A stretch of DNA of 64,000 nucleotides from Micromonospora chalcea (GTDB taxonomy: Bacteria > Actinomycetota > Actinomycetes > Mycobacteriales > Micromonosporaceae). Shown in pieces: positions 53,160 to 62,322 of this stretch (position 1 is the stretch's first letter; every line of letters begins with the position of its first letter). Below the pieces are notes generated by a model. The model saw only the letters and a program-made list of their open reading frames with translations, was not told where the DNA came from and searched no databases. The stretch is taken from assembly GCF_002926165.1 (NCBI RefSeq), contig NZ_MAGP01000132.1, forward strand, positions 84,462 through 148,461, written 5' to 3'. The position numbers and the translations under genes are program-made.

Positions 53160-53341
53160 TGCTCGCCCTCCTGTGGCCAGTGGCCCCGATTGATCGGTAT
53201 CCGGTGCCGGGCGCGGCAGGGCAGGTCGGACCCACAGCGGCAGATGCGCCGCCAGAGCCGCCACGACCACACCGGCCGGTGCCTGCGAGCAAGAGTCAGC
53301 GCGGTGGCAGAAAGGTATTCGTCATACGAGACGCGCCGCAC
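53156..53341 (-). CDS. Basic mini-protein with Cys motif, hypothetical
   Basis: This 61-residue Arg/Trp-rich product starts VRRVSYDEYLSATAL and contains RRICRCGSDLPCRARHRIPIN, a Cys-x-Cys-x4-Cys group. The GTG start at 53341 is the best choice; the frame is open to 53434. It heads the chain of three coupled small ORFs located behind the XRE regulator. Function unknown. Confidence 0.5.
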   Translation of the reverse strand: MRRVSYDEYLSATALTLARRHRPVWSWRLWRRICRCGSDLPCRARHRIPINRGHWPQEGEQ

Positions 53342-53473
53342 GGACCCTCCCTCGCTCACGAACGAGGGCGGTCTCCTGCCCCCGAATCTGAGGGGGACGC
53401 GGCGACCAGGCGATACCCGCACCGCCCGCCGCATCCCGTGAGCAGGACGCTACGGTCGGTCGCGGAGCGAAAT

Positions 53474-53490
53474 GGGTAGGGTTCCTACCC
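53474..53490. promoter_or_regulatory. Inverted repeat GGGTAGG/CCTACCC between XRE gene and mini-ORFs
   Basis: A 7-bp perfect inverted repeat with 3-nt spacer lies directly after the XRE regulator stop and 130 bp upstream of the first mini-ORF. It could be an operator for that regulator or a weak terminator. A related TACCC/GGGTA repeat is found at 55142. Confidence 0.4.
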
Positions 53491-53495
53491 CTGGA

Positions 53496-54704
53496 TCACG
53501 AGAGCAACCCGACCTTGACCGCGAGGTCACGGGCGTCATCACGGGTGGAGCGTGGGCCGTCGAGCAGGTCCAACGTGATCTGGCGGGCGTACCCGTTGAA
53601 GCGGATCGTCTCCGGGGCCGACTCGTACGCCTGCCGCAGCGTCGTCACGGCCGCTTCCTTGTCGTCCTTGCCGTAGTGCGCCCGCGCCACCTCGATGAGA
53701 TGGCGTGCCCGGCGCGGTCTCGACGGGATGGCCGCCGAGTCGTGGCGGCGCGCCTGCCGCACCGCCTCACCGGACTTCTGCAACTCCACGGCCACTGTCA
53801 CCGCGTGGGCGCCCATGACGACCCGGGAGAACGACGTCTGCGGCTGATAGAAAACTTCCGGCAGACGCTGCGCCACCAGGTTTGCACGATCCCAGTACCG
53901 CCAGGCCCGGCCCTCCTCGCCGGCACGCGCGGCGGTGTACGCGGCCTCGAAGTTGAGCGCACCCCACAACGCCAGCAGATTCGTGCCCGCGTCGGCCGCC
54001 CTCGGCTCCAGAGCCGACAGGACATCGTGCGTTACCGCCATGGCCGTGTCCCAGTCCCCGGCGTCCCGATGCACCTGACACAGGAACCATGCCGCGAGGG
54101 CCACCGCCTCCGGGTCACCGGAGTCCTGCGCCGCCACCATCGCCCGGTCCGCGACCCGCCACAACAACTCGGCAGCCGGCTGGTACGCGAGGAACATCTG
54201 CGTCAAACCGAACGTCTCCGCCAACAGCGACTGCGCCTGCCGACGCTCAACGCCCTCGTACACCAACGCGGCCCGCTGCACGTCGTACAGAAGTCTCGGC
54301 AGCAGCCCACCGAGCACCGTCCGGTGATCCGACGCCTGATGACGCGCCCGCCACGCCACCGCAAGCCGCTCACGCAAACCGGCCAACGACTCCGGCTCAG
54401 CATCGTCGGCGAGCACGACACGGTTCACGGCGTCCCGCACCGACGCCAGCGCCGGATGCTCCGGACCGTTCACCACAGCCGACCGGTCGCTCAACTCGCC
54501 GGCCAGGGCAGACACGTCGACCTTGAGCGCACGCGCGATGCGATCCAGCATGTGAATGCGCGGCGGCAGAATCCGATCGGTCTCCACCGCCTTGACCCAC
54601 TCGGCACTGCGACCCACCAGCCCACCCAGCACCGCGCGAGTCTTCCCGGACCGCTCCCGGTAGACCTTCAACCGCTGCCCGGTCAACTCCGGCAAGGAAT
54701 CCAT
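53496..54704 (-). CDS. XRE family helix-turn-helix protein with TPR-like C-terminal region
   Basis: This 402-residue protein has an N-terminal Cro/C1-type helix-turn-helix (GQRLKVYRERSGKTRAVLGGL, VGRSAEWVKAVE) and a long helical C-terminal region resembling TPR repeats. This is a common actinobacterial regulator architecture. The ATG at 54704 has AGGAGG six bases upstream; the longer ATG at 54719 would overlap that site. It is intact, unlike the related decayed gene at 25540. The mini-ORF operon immediately downstream is its likely partner. Confidence 0.85.
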   Translation of the reverse strand: MDSLPELTGQRLKVYRERSGKTRAVLGGLVGRSAEWVKAVETDRILPPRIHMLDRIARALKVDVSALAGELSDRSAVVNGPEHPALASVRDAVNRVVLADDAEPESLAGLRERLAVAWRARHQASDHRTVLGGLLPRLLYDVQRAALVYEGVERRQAQSLLAETFGLTQMFLAYQPAAELLWRVADRAMVAAQDSGDPEAVALAAWFLCQVHRDAGDWDTAMAVTHDVLSALEPRAADAGTNLLALWGALNFEAAYTAARAGEEGRAWRYWDRANLVAQRLPEVFYQPQTSFSRVVMGAHAVTVAVELQKSGEAVRQARRHDSAAIPSRPRRARHLIEVARAHYGKDDKEAAVTTLRQAYESAPETIRFNGYARQITLDLLDGPRSTRDDARDLAVKVGLLS

Positions 54705-55282
54705 CCCGAACCTCCTCATAGCGCGGGATGCGCCACCGGCCGCTTAGCCGCCGTGGCACCAACGCTACCGAGCTGCGTGCGGCCGCATAACCCCGAACAC
54801 ACCGGCACGCTGCCCGGAGCCCTCGTGATGGCTCCACCTAGACGTACGTCCACTTCACCTGCGCTGGTCTGCTCGACGCGCTGGCCGCGCCACGTCGCGG
54901 CCTCACATCGTTGGTCGCTGGTCGGCGAGGCTTCACGCCGTCTTGTGCCCCGGGTGTGCCCCGGGCCCGGCGAACGGTACTTCCTCCAGCGCCGAAACCC
55001 GCCCGCGTCATCCCGCCGCCAATCGCCCCAACAACGCCTCGACTACGACAAAGGTCCTCCGGCGAGCTGATCGATCCGGCTACGCCGTCGCGTATAACAG
55101 GCTGCGACCCACCGGCTGTCGCCCGGTAGATGTCGAGGCGATACCCACTGGGTAGGCTCCGAGATCGGCGCGGTAGTTGACGGTGGCGCTCAGAGACAGG
55201 GGCGCCGTCAGCAGGGATGAAGGGCGGGCCCCGGGCGGCTTGTTCTCAGGGTTGGCTCGACGGGACCGGAGCGGATGCAACT
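54705..55282. other. 578-bp region without a recognisable gene
   Basis: Open frames here have no plausible coding character. The region should hold the promoter of the leftward XRE gene near its left end and that of the rightward GntR gene near its right end. Confidence 0.4.
55142..55154. promoter_or_regulatory. Inverted repeat TACCC/GGGTA
   Basis: A 5-bp inverted repeat with a 3-nt spacer lies 128 bp before the GntR start. Its TACCC/GGGTA half-sites are shared, in opposite order, with the repeat at 53474. Weak evidence for a binding site. Confidence 0.3.
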
Positions 55283-55990
55283 GTGAAAGGCAACCAGCGG
55301 GCTGGCGATGCGAGCGCTGCCGCATCGACGCTGGACCTGAACCCGCTTCAGAGTCGGCAGAGCCTACGCGAGGACGTAGCGCACGCCCTGCGCGCGGCTA
55401 TCGTGGCTGGCAGCTTGAGGCCGGATTCGACGTACTCCGTCCCGATGCTGGCCGGACGCTTCGGCGTCTCGCCCACGCCGGTTCGCGAAGCGATCCTCGA
55501 CCTGGCCAAGGAGGGCTTGGTCTCGATCGTCAAGAACAAGGGATTCCGCGTCAAGGCCCTCAGCGAGCGGGATCTGGACGAGATCACTCAGATTCGGGAG
55601 CTTCTCGAGATTCCGGTGGTGGCCGACCAGACGGGCAGACTGTCGGAACCGCAGGTGCGGGAACTGCGGAGGTTGGCGGACAACATCGTTTCTGCTGCCG
55701 GACGTGGGGACCTGGTGGCGTACATCGAATCGGACAACGCCTTCCACCTGACACTGTTGCGTGCCGCCGGGAATCAACGGCTGGTCGAGACGGTTGCCGA
55801 CCTGCGCAATCACACCCGTTTGTACGGTCTCGACGCACTGGTGGAGAGTGGAGGTCTGGTCGACTCCGCGAACGAGCATCTCGAGTTGATCGAGCTCATC
55901 GCCGGGGGTGACCGTGAGGCCGTGGTCGGCCTGATGCGACACCACTTGCGGCACGTCCGGGGCATCTGGGCGGCCCGTCGTGAAGACTAG
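55283..55990 (+). CDS. GntR family (FCD) regulator of hydroxyproline catabolism
   Basis: This 235-residue regulator has a winged helix (MLAGRFGVSPTPVREAILDLAKEG) and an FCD ligand domain with metal-binding residues (ESDNAFHLTLLRAAGN, HLELIELIAGGD, HHLRHV). The GTG at 55283 gives a reasonable N-terminus; an ATG at 55217 would add 22 residues and cannot be excluded. It lies upstream of the hydroxyproline operon in the same direction, separated by 239 bp with its own promoter. It probably represses that operon until hydroxyproline or a breakdown product binds. Confidence 0.85.
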   Translation: MKGNQRAGDASAAASTLDLNPLQSRQSLREDVAHALRAAIVAGSLRPDSTYSVPMLAGRFGVSPTPVREAILDLAKEGLVSIVKNKGFRVKALSERDLDEITQIRELLEIPVVADQTGRLSEPQVRELRRLADNIVSAAGRGDLVAYIESDNAFHLTLLRAAGNQRLVETVADLRNHTRLYGLDALVESGGLVDSANEHLELIELIAGGDREAVVGLMRHHLRHVRGIWAARRED

Positions 55991-56171
55991 GGCCACCGTG
56001 CTCTGTTAGCACGTCCGCCATGCTGGCTGCCGCCCCCGGCCGCCAGCATGGCGCCTCGGGGCCACACCTACTGTGCTCGCCGGCAGCGGCCGGCCCGTCA
56101 TCGCATGCGGTCACGCCCTCAGCACGTCATCGACTGACCTCGAACGCGCCAGGGCCGGGCCGATTCACCTC

Positions 56172-56199
56172 TTGACGGGGCGGGCGCAGCCACTATGGT
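56172..56199 (+). promoter_or_regulatory. Promoter of the hydroxyproline operon
   Basis: TTGACG at 56172-56177 and TATGGT at 56194-56199 are separated by 16 bp, close to the housekeeping sigma consensus. The expected transcript start lies within the TATGTAACATA repeat just downstream. Confidence 0.55.
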
Positions 56200-56201
56200 G
56201 C

Positions 56202-56212
56202 TATGTAACATA
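56202..56212. promoter_or_regulatory. Candidate GntR operator TATGTAACATA
   Basis: A perfect TATGT/ACATA inverted repeat with one central base overlaps the expected transcript start. The GT-N-AC core fits FCD-type GntR operators. It is unlike the TTGTATACAA box of the BMC locus, so the two regulators should not cross-bind. Confidence 0.5.
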
Positions 56213-56229
56213 TTACTGATGGAGGCCGC

Positions 56230-57120
56230 ATGGAAATGGCGCCGTGGCGTGGGGTTCTCGTAGCGACCGCTCTACCGTTCCACGCCGACCAGGGCATCGA
56301 TTTCGGTGCTTACGCTGCACATGTCGGGTGGCTCGCTGACAACGGCTGTCATGGCGTTGTCCCCAACGGTTCCCTCGGTGAATACCAGGCGCTCAGCAGC
56401 GAGGAACGGGCTTCGGTGGTGCGAACGGCGGTGCAAGCCGCCCCTGATGGGTTCGCCGTCATACCAGGCGTCTCGGCCTACGGTGCCGACGAGGCACGGC
56501 GCTGGGCCGAGCAGGCTGCGGAGGAAGGCTGCCCGGCCGTCATGTTGCTGCCACCGACGGCGTACCGCGCTGACGAGGCAGCAGTGCTGGCCCACTACCG
56601 CGAGGTGGCGAAGGCAGGTCTACCGATCGTCGCCTACAACAATCCGATGGACACGAGGGTGGACCTGACACCCGACCTGCTGCGGCGTCTACACGACGAA
56701 AATTTGATCGTCGCGGTCAAGGAGTTCAGCGGCGACGCCCGCCGGGCGTACCAGATCGCCGAGACGGCGCCTGGTCTCGACATCCTCGCCGGCGCGGACG
56801 ACGTCGCGCTCGAATTCCTGATCGCGGGCGCAGTGGGATGGATTGGCGGTTACCAGAACGCCATTCCGGCAAGCTGCGTTCGCCTTTACGAGGCCGCGAC
56901 GGCGGGTGATCTCAGGACGGCAGTCCTCCTCTACCGGGCACTGCATCCGCTGCTCCGTTGGGATTCGCGCACTGAGTTCGTTCAGGCGATCAAGCTTTCC
57001 ATGGATGTAGTCGGTCGTCCCGGCGGCTTCACGCGCCAGCCGCGCCAGCCACTGGCCTCCACCGACGCCGCGGTCATCCGAACCACGACCGAACGGCTGC
57101 TCGCGGCAGGGCACCGCTGA
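56230..57120 (+). CDS. DHDPS-family deaminase/lyase (probable pyrroline-4-hydroxy-2-carboxylate deaminase)
   Basis: This 296-residue class I aldolase barrel of the dihydrodipicolinate synthase family has Schiff-base Lys164 (IVAVKEFSG) and Tyr136 (IVAYNNPMDTRV). GVVPNGSLGEY replaces the usual GTTGE loop, typical of non-biosynthetic members. In this operon the expected reaction is deamination of pyrroline-4-hydroxy-2-carboxylate to 2-oxoglutarate semialdehyde. A GGAGG site precedes the ATG. The stop overlaps the epimerase start (TGATG). Confidence 0.87.
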   Translation: MEMAPWRGVLVATALPFHADQGIDFGAYAAHVGWLADNGCHGVVPNGSLGEYQALSSEERASVVRTAVQAAPDGFAVIPGVSAYGADEARRWAEQAAEEGCPAVMLLPPTAYRADEAAVLAHYREVAKAGLPIVAYNNPMDTRVDLTPDLLRRLHDENLIVAVKEFSGDARRAYQIAETAPGLDILAGADDVALEFLIAGAVGWIGGYQNAIPASCVRLYEAATAGDLRTAVLLYRALHPLLRWDSRTEFVQAIKLSMDVVGRPGGFTRQPRQPLASTDAAVIRTTTERLLAAGHR

Positions 57121-58121
57121 TGCGCAGTAGCCGCCTCATTCACGTCGTCGACTCCCACACGGAGGGAATGCCCACCCGGGTGGTGACCGGAGGCGCGCCG
57201 CTCCTGCCGGGCGACACCATGGCGCAACGTCGGGAGTACCTGACGAACCACCGCGATGACCTGCGCACGTTTCTGATGTACGAGCCGCGCGGGCACTCCG
57301 CCATGTCGGGTGCGATCCTCCAGCCGCCCACCCGCCCGGACGCCGATGTCGGTGTGGTCTTCATCGAGGTGTCGGGGTGCCTGCCGATGTGCGGACACGG
57401 TGCGATCGGTGTGGCTACCGTACTGGCGGAGACCGGGATGGTGCCGGTCACCGAGCCGGTGACCACGATCCGCCTCGATACGCCGGCCGGACTGGTGGTG
57501 GCGTCTGTCAAGGTCGAGCAGGGCCGCGCCACCGCTGTCACCATCCAGAACGTTCCTTCCTTCCTGGTGGAACAGGACGCGCTGGTCGACGTCCCCGGCT
57601 ACGGCCACGTCCGTTACGACCTCGCGTTCGGCGGCAACTTCTATGCGATCGTCGACCTGCCGGAGCTGGGCCTGCGACTGGATCGCACGGACAAACAACG
57701 GCTGCTGGAGGTGGGCCTCAGTGTCATGAGAGGCGTGAACGACACCGCCCGGCCCGTGCACCCCGAACAGCCGCACATCTCCGGATGCCACCATGTCTAC
57801 CTGGCCGCGGAAGGGGCGACCGCCCGGTTGTCACGCCACGCCATGGCCATCCATCCCGGCTGGTTCGACCGATCCCCTTGCGGCACCGGCACGTCGGCGA
57901 GGATGGCGCAGCTGCACGCCCGCGGGTTGCTCCCCCTCGGACAGGAATTCGTCAACGAGTCCATCATCGGCAGCCGGTTCTCCGGTCGGCTGGTCGATAC
58001 GACCACCGTCGCCGGTCGGCCCGCGGTGGTGCCGACAGTTACCGGGCGGGCGTGGCTTACCGGTACCGCCCAGTTCTTCCTCGACCCCGAGGACCCTTTC
58101 CCGGCGGGATTCATGTTGTGA
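57120..58121 (+). CDS. 4-hydroxyproline 2-epimerase (proline racemase family)
   Basis: This 333-residue enzyme converts trans-4-hydroxy-L-proline to cis-4-hydroxy-D-proline. Both catalytic cysteines of the epimerase class are present: Cys91 in MCGHG and Cys253 in SPCGTG. Members that dehydrate trans-3-hydroxyproline have Thr instead of the second Cys, so epimerase is favoured. It is the first committed step and lies second in the operon, overlapping genes on both sides. Confidence 0.92.
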   Translation: MRSSRLIHVVDSHTEGMPTRVVTGGAPLLPGDTMAQRREYLTNHRDDLRTFLMYEPRGHSAMSGAILQPPTRPDADVGVVFIEVSGCLPMCGHGAIGVATVLAETGMVPVTEPVTTIRLDTPAGLVVASVKVEQGRATAVTIQNVPSFLVEQDALVDVPGYGHVRYDLAFGGNFYAIVDLPELGLRLDRTDKQRLLEVGLSVMRGVNDTARPVHPEQPHISGCHHVYLAAEGATARLSRHAMAIHPGWFDRSPCGTGTSARMAQLHARGLLPLGQEFVNESIIGSRFSGRLVDTTTVAGRPAVVPTVTGRAWLTGTAQFFLDPEDPFPAGFML

Positions 58122-59524
58122 GTCTCATTCAGAGCCGTTCTCCTCAGAAGCCGGACGATGTCGTCGCGGAGCGTGCCCCGGTCACTCCTGATCGTGTGCG
58201 GAAGCTCGCCGATTCGGTCCGTGTCGCGCAGGACGCCTGGCGCCGTCGGGATCCCTCCGGCCGCGCCGCCGCCCTGAGCGGGGCGGCGGACCGGCTGCGG
58301 GCCCGGGCCGGTGAAGCGGCTGCCCTGATCGTCCGTGAGGTGGGCAAGCCGGTCGTGGAGGCGAACGCCGAGGTCAGCCGGGCCGCTGCGATCCTCGACT
58401 ACTACGCACAGTCCTGCTTCGCGGCGATCGGCGACCTGCTGGCGCCGACGCTGCCGGCGAATCAGCCGGGACTGCTGTTCACCGAACGTCGGCCGCGGGG
58501 CGTGGCTGGTCTGATCACGCCGTGGAACTTTCCACTGGCCATCCCCCTGTGGAAGGCCGCACCGGCCCTCGCCACCGGTAACGGAGTGCTGCTCAAGCCG
58601 TCACCCGAGGCGCTGGCTTGCGGCGAGTTGGTGGCGGGCCTGTTCGACGGGCTGCTGCCCGACGATCTGCTCCATGTCGTGCCGGGAGGTGCGGACACCG
58701 GACAGGCCGTCGTCGAAGCGGCTGACGTAGTGTCCTTCACCGGCTCCGCGACGGTCGGCAGGGGTGTCGCCGCCGCCGCCGTTCGCGCCGGGCTGCCGGT
58801 GCAGGCGGAGATGGGCGGACAGAACGCCGCGGTCGTGCTGCCGGACGCCGACCCGGCCACCACTGCCACGATGCTGGCAGGTGCCACCATGGGATATGCG
58901 GGCCAGAAGTGCACCGCGACCCGGCGGATCATCGTGGTGGGCGATGCCACCGCGCTCACCGAAGCCCTGGTGGCCGCGGTGGCGGGGCTACGCGTCGGCG
59001 ACCCGGCCGATGCCGGCGTCGCAGTCGGTCCCGTCATCACCGACGCCGCGCGCCGTCGAGTTCTCGACGGCGTCGCGGCAGCCCGCGCGGCAGGAGGCCG
59101 GGTTCTCACCCGTCTCACGTCCCCGGGTGACGGCCTCTATGTGGCGCCGGTGCTGCTCGATTCGGTCGACCCCGGCCATCCGGTCGCGTGCGAGGAGACG
59201 TTCGGCCCGCTGGCCAGCATCTTCACCGTGCCGGACCTGCCCGCCGCGGCCGCTCTGGTCAACCATGTTCGGTACGGGCTGGTGACGTCCGTCCACGGCC
59301 GCGACATCGGCCGGTTGTTCGAGGTGGTCCGGGCCGTCGACACCGGTCTCATCCGGGTTAACACGCCCACTACCGGAGTCGATTTCCATGCGCCGTTCGG
59401 CGGTGAGAAGGCGTCCAGCCAGGGCCCTCGAGAACAGGGCACAGCCGCACTGGACTTCTACACCTCGTTGCGCACCATCACCCTCTGCACTCCCCCACCC
59501 AACCCCGCCGAGGAGGCTGCATGA
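58118..59524 (+). CDS. Aldehyde dehydrogenase (probable 2,5-dioxovalerate dehydrogenase)
   Basis: This 468-residue NAD(P)-dependent aldehyde dehydrogenase has the ITPWNFPLAIPLWK nucleotide segment, FTGSATVGRG, general base Glu231 (EMGGQN) and nucleophile Cys265 (GQKCTATR). In this operon it should oxidise 2-oxoglutarate semialdehyde to 2-oxoglutarate, the final step to the TCA cycle. The GTG start overlaps the epimerase stop in GTGA. A much longer open frame upstream is a shadow of the previous gene. Confidence 0.9.
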   Translation: MSLIQSRSPQKPDDVVAERAPVTPDRVRKLADSVRVAQDAWRRRDPSGRAAALSGAADRLRARAGEAAALIVREVGKPVVEANAEVSRAAAILDYYAQSCFAAIGDLLAPTLPANQPGLLFTERRPRGVAGLITPWNFPLAIPLWKAAPALATGNGVLLKPSPEALACGELVAGLFDGLLPDDLLHVVPGGADTGQAVVEAADVVSFTGSATVGRGVAAAAVRAGLPVQAEMGGQNAAVVLPDADPATTATMLAGATMGYAGQKCTATRRIIVVGDATALTEALVAAVAGLRVGDPADAGVAVGPVITDAARRRVLDGVAAARAAGGRVLTRLTSPGDGLYVAPVLLDSVDPGHPVACEETFGPLASIFTVPDLPAAAALVNHVRYGLVTSVHGRDIGRLFEVVRAVDTGLIRVNTPTTGVDFHAPFGGEKASSQGPREQGTAALDFYTSLRTITLCTPPPNPAEEAA

Positions 59525-60936
59525 AACGGGTCGACCTGCACACCGGTAGTCATGATCTGCCGGTCAGCCCAGCGCTGGAGAAGTTCATGCTCTCCGGGTG
59601 GGCGGACAGCGAGCAGTACGTCACACAGGTCGACGAGGTCGCCGGCTGGGCCGCGGCACGCCGGAGACAGCTGCACGGCCGTTTCTCCGGGGAACGGCTC
59701 GTCGTCCCGGCCGGAAGCTTCAAGAGGCGTTCCAACGACCAGCACTATCGGTTCCGCCCGCATTCTGCCTATGTCTGGCTGACCGGCGACCAGTCCTCAG
59801 ACGGGGTCCTGGTCATCGAGCCGGACGGCGAGGAGATGCTCTATCTTCGCCCCCGATCCGACCGGAGCACGCCCGAGTTCTTCCGTGACCGGATGTACGG
59901 GGAACTGTGGGCCGGACGCCGGCCCACCTTGGGAGAGAGCCGTCGGCGGCTGGCTGTGACGACCCGTCATCTGGCCGAGCTGGAATCGGTTCTGTCCGGG
60001 CGGAGCGTTCCGACCCGCGTGCTGCGTGGAGTCGACGTACACGTGGATGGGCTGACGGCCGACGCCGCGGGGCCGGGCGACCTGGAGTTCGCCGCGGTAC
60101 TGGATGAGATGCGGCTGGTCAAGGACGACTGGGAGATCGGCCAGCTGGAAGAGGCGGTAGCCATCACCACCCGCGGTTTCGAGGACATGGTGCGTGCCTT
60201 GCCGATGGCGAAGCGTACGTCCGAGCGTTACCTGGAGGGGGTGTTCTGGCAGCGAGCCCGCCTGGAGGGCAACGACGTCGGATACCACTCGATCGTGGCC
60301 GCCGGTGCGCACGCCGCCACCTTGCACTGGATCGACAACGACGGCGCGGTCCGCGACGGGGACCTGCTGCTGCTCGACGCCGGTGCCGAGACGAGGTCGC
60401 TCTACACGGCAGACATCACTCGTGTTCTACCGGTGTCCGGCCGGTTCAGTCCGCTGCAACGCGATCTTTACGAGTTGTGCCTGAAGGCGAACGACGCAGC
60501 TCTGGACTGCCTCAAGCCGGGCGCCGACTGGCGTGCGTTCCATCAGGCGGCGATGACCGTGCTGGCGTACGGCCTCGCCGACCTGGGCGTGCTGCCTGTG
60601 TCGCCGGAACGCGCCTTGACCGAGGAGTCCGGGCTCTACCGGCGGTGGACGCTGTGTGGATCAGGCCACATGCTCGGTCTGGACGTCCACGACTGCGCGG
60701 CTGCCCGCGCTGACAGCTACCTGCACGGACGGCTGGCTGCCGGCCAGGTTCTCACTGTCGAGCCCGGCCTCTACTTCCAGCCTGACGACGAGTTGGTTCC
60801 GGCTGAGCTGCGCGGAATCGGGATTCGGATCGAGGAGGACGTTCTCGTCACCGACAACGGCTGTCGAGTCCTCTCCTCCGGGCTACCTCGACGTCCCGAC
60901 GAGATCGAGGCATGGATGCACCGGGTGTCGTCGTGA
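59521..60936 (+). CDS. Xaa-Pro aminopeptidase-like M24 metallopeptidase
   Basis: This 471-residue aminopeptidase P-type protein has an N-terminal creatinase/prolidase-like domain and a C-terminal pita-bread catalytic domain. Metal ligands are visible: Asp in LLLLDAG and LYTADITR, His in CGSGHMLGLDVHD, Glu in TVEPGLYF and GIRIEEDVL. It would cleave X-Pro or X-hydroxyproline bonds of imported peptides in the cytosol. Its place inside the operon suggests collagen- or plant-wall-type peptides as the source of hydroxyproline. It overlaps its neighbours in ATGA and GTGA. Confidence 0.9.
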   Translation: MKRVDLHTGSHDLPVSPALEKFMLSGWADSEQYVTQVDEVAGWAAARRRQLHGRFSGERLVVPAGSFKRRSNDQHYRFRPHSAYVWLTGDQSSDGVLVIEPDGEEMLYLRPRSDRSTPEFFRDRMYGELWAGRRPTLGESRRRLAVTTRHLAELESVLSGRSVPTRVLRGVDVHVDGLTADAAGPGDLEFAAVLDEMRLVKDDWEIGQLEEAVAITTRGFEDMVRALPMAKRTSERYLEGVFWQRARLEGNDVGYHSIVAAGAHAATLHWIDNDGAVRDGDLLLLDAGAETRSLYTADITRVLPVSGRFSPLQRDLYELCLKANDAALDCLKPGADWRAFHQAAMTVLAYGLADLGVLPVSPERALTEESGLYRRWTLCGSGHMLGLDVHDCAAARADSYLHGRLAAGQVLTVEPGLYFQPDDELVPAELRGIGIRIEEDVLVTDNGCRVLSSGLPRRPDEIEAWMHRVSS

Positions 60937-62081
60937 TCGACGCCGGCGCCGACGTGGTGGTGATAGGCGCCGGGATGACCGGTGCCGCCTGCGCCTACTA
61001 CGCCGCCCGGGCCGGCCTGACGGTGACAGTGGTGGACCGGGCGGGCGTCGCGTCCGGCACCACCGGGGCCGGCGAAGGCAACATCCTCCTGTCCGACAAA
61101 TCACCCGGACCGGAACTCAGCCTGGCGCTTCATTCCGTCGCGCTGTGGCGCGAACTGGGCGAGACGGTGGGCGATGCGCAGATCGAACTGGAGCGTAAGG
61201 GCGGACTGGTGGTGGCGGCCTCGGCGACAGAGCACGACACGCTGGCGGCGTTCGCGGACCGCCAGCGTGCTGCGGGCGTCGAGGCGCACGCCGTCGCCTC
61301 GCATGAGTTGCCCGGCTACGAGCCGCACCTGTCCCCCCATCTCGTCGGTGCGGTGCACTATCCCCAGGACATGCAGGTCCAGCCCATGCTCGCCGCCGCA
61401 CACCTGCTCCGTGCGGCCCGGGCAACGGTACTGACCGGCACCTGCGTCGTCGGCCTGCTCCGGGACGGCACCGGGGGGATTCGAGCTGTGCGGACTGATC
61501 ATGGCCTGCTGCCAACGAGCAGGGTGGTGAACGCCGCCGGCGTATGGGCTGGCAGAGTCGCCGCGTTGGCGGGCGTCGAACTGCCGATCCTGCCTCGACG
61601 TGGCTTCGTCCTGGTCACCCAGCCGCTGCCAGAGCTCGTGCGGCACAAGGTCTACGCCGCCGGCTACGTTGCGAACGTCGAGCGCAGCACCGCTGGGCTG
61701 GAGATCTCCCCGGTGGTGGAGGGGACTCGCGCCGGCACGATCCTGATCGGGTCCAGCCGGGAGCATGTCGGCTTCGACCCGGCCATGTCTCTGCCGGCGC
61801 TCAGAGGGCTCGCAGCGGCTGCGATACGCCTGTTCCCGATCCTGGCCGGCGTCTCCGCGATCCGCGCCTACCGGGGTTTCCGGCCGTACAGTCCGGACCA
61901 CCTGCCGATCATCGGCGCGGACAAGAACGTGCCGGGGCTCTACCATGCCACCGGCCACGAGGGCGCCGGTATCGGCCTCGCCCCGGCGACCGGGCACGCC
62001 ATCGCGGCACTGCTGACCGACCGCCGCCCGCATGTAGATCTACGACCGTTCGCACCGGAGCGTCACCATGTTCATCTTTGA
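60933..62081 (+). CDS. FAD-dependent D-amino acid dehydrogenase subunit (D-hydroxyproline dehydrogenase, HcnC-like)
   Basis: This 382-residue flavoprotein is of the DAO/HcnC family. Residues 6-35 hold the Rossmann motif VVVIGAGMTGAACAYYAARAG. ERKGGLVVA and the C-terminal GLYHATGHEGAGIGLAPATG close the FAD site. With the next two genes it forms the three-part dehydrogenase that oxidises cis-4-hydroxy-D-proline to the pyrroline. The GTG at 60933 overlaps the peptidase stop; an upstream ATG at 60912 would lengthen it by seven residues. Confidence 0.88.
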   Translation: MIDAGADVVVIGAGMTGAACAYYAARAGLTVTVVDRAGVASGTTGAGEGNILLSDKSPGPELSLALHSVALWRELGETVGDAQIELERKGGLVVAASATEHDTLAAFADRQRAAGVEAHAVASHELPGYEPHLSPHLVGAVHYPQDMQVQPMLAAAHLLRAARATVLTGTCVVGLLRDGTGGIRAVRTDHGLLPTSRVVNAAGVWAGRVAALAGVELPILPRRGFVLVTQPLPELVRHKVYAAGYVANVERSTAGLEISPVVEGTRAGTILIGSSREHVGFDPAMSLPALRGLAAAAIRLFPILAGVSAIRAYRGFRPYSPDHLPIIGADKNVPGLYHATGHEGAGIGLAPATGHAIAALLTDRRPHVDLRPFAPERHHVHL

Positions 62082-62322
62082 CGGCCGCTCGATCCCTCAC
62101 GACGGGCGGCAGAGCGTAGCCGCGGCTCTTCTGGCCGCCGGGATCCGATCCTGGCGGAGCACACGCGTCGAAGGGCGACCCCGGGGGGTCTTCTGCGGCA
62201 TCGGCGTGTGCTTCGACTGTCTCGTCACGGTCAACGGTGTGCCGTCGCAGCGGGCCTGTCTGGTGGTCGCCCGCAGCGGTGACGTGATCGAACCTCAGGA
62301 CGAGCGGCGGGAGAGGACATGA
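62068..62322 (+). CDS. Small [2Fe-2S] subunit of D-hydroxyproline dehydrogenase (HcnA-like)
   Basis: This 84-residue ferredoxin-like protein has cysteines 43, 48, 51 and 64 (FCGIGVCFDC then RAC), the plant-type ligand pattern. HcnA and OoxX-like subunits carry electrons between the two flavoproteins of this dehydrogenase class. It overlaps the previous gene by 14 bp and the next by four, so the subunits are co-translated. Confidence 0.9.
   Translation: MFIFDGRSIPHDGRQSVAAALLAAGIRSWRSTRVEGRPRGVFCGIGVCFDCLVTVNGVPSQRACLVVARSGDVIEPQDERRERT

Noticed and set aside
58118..59524. The aldehyde dehydrogenase as part of the BMC
   Set aside because: It lies 9 kb away in the hydroxyproline operon, overlaps the epimerase gene and has no terminal targeting helix.
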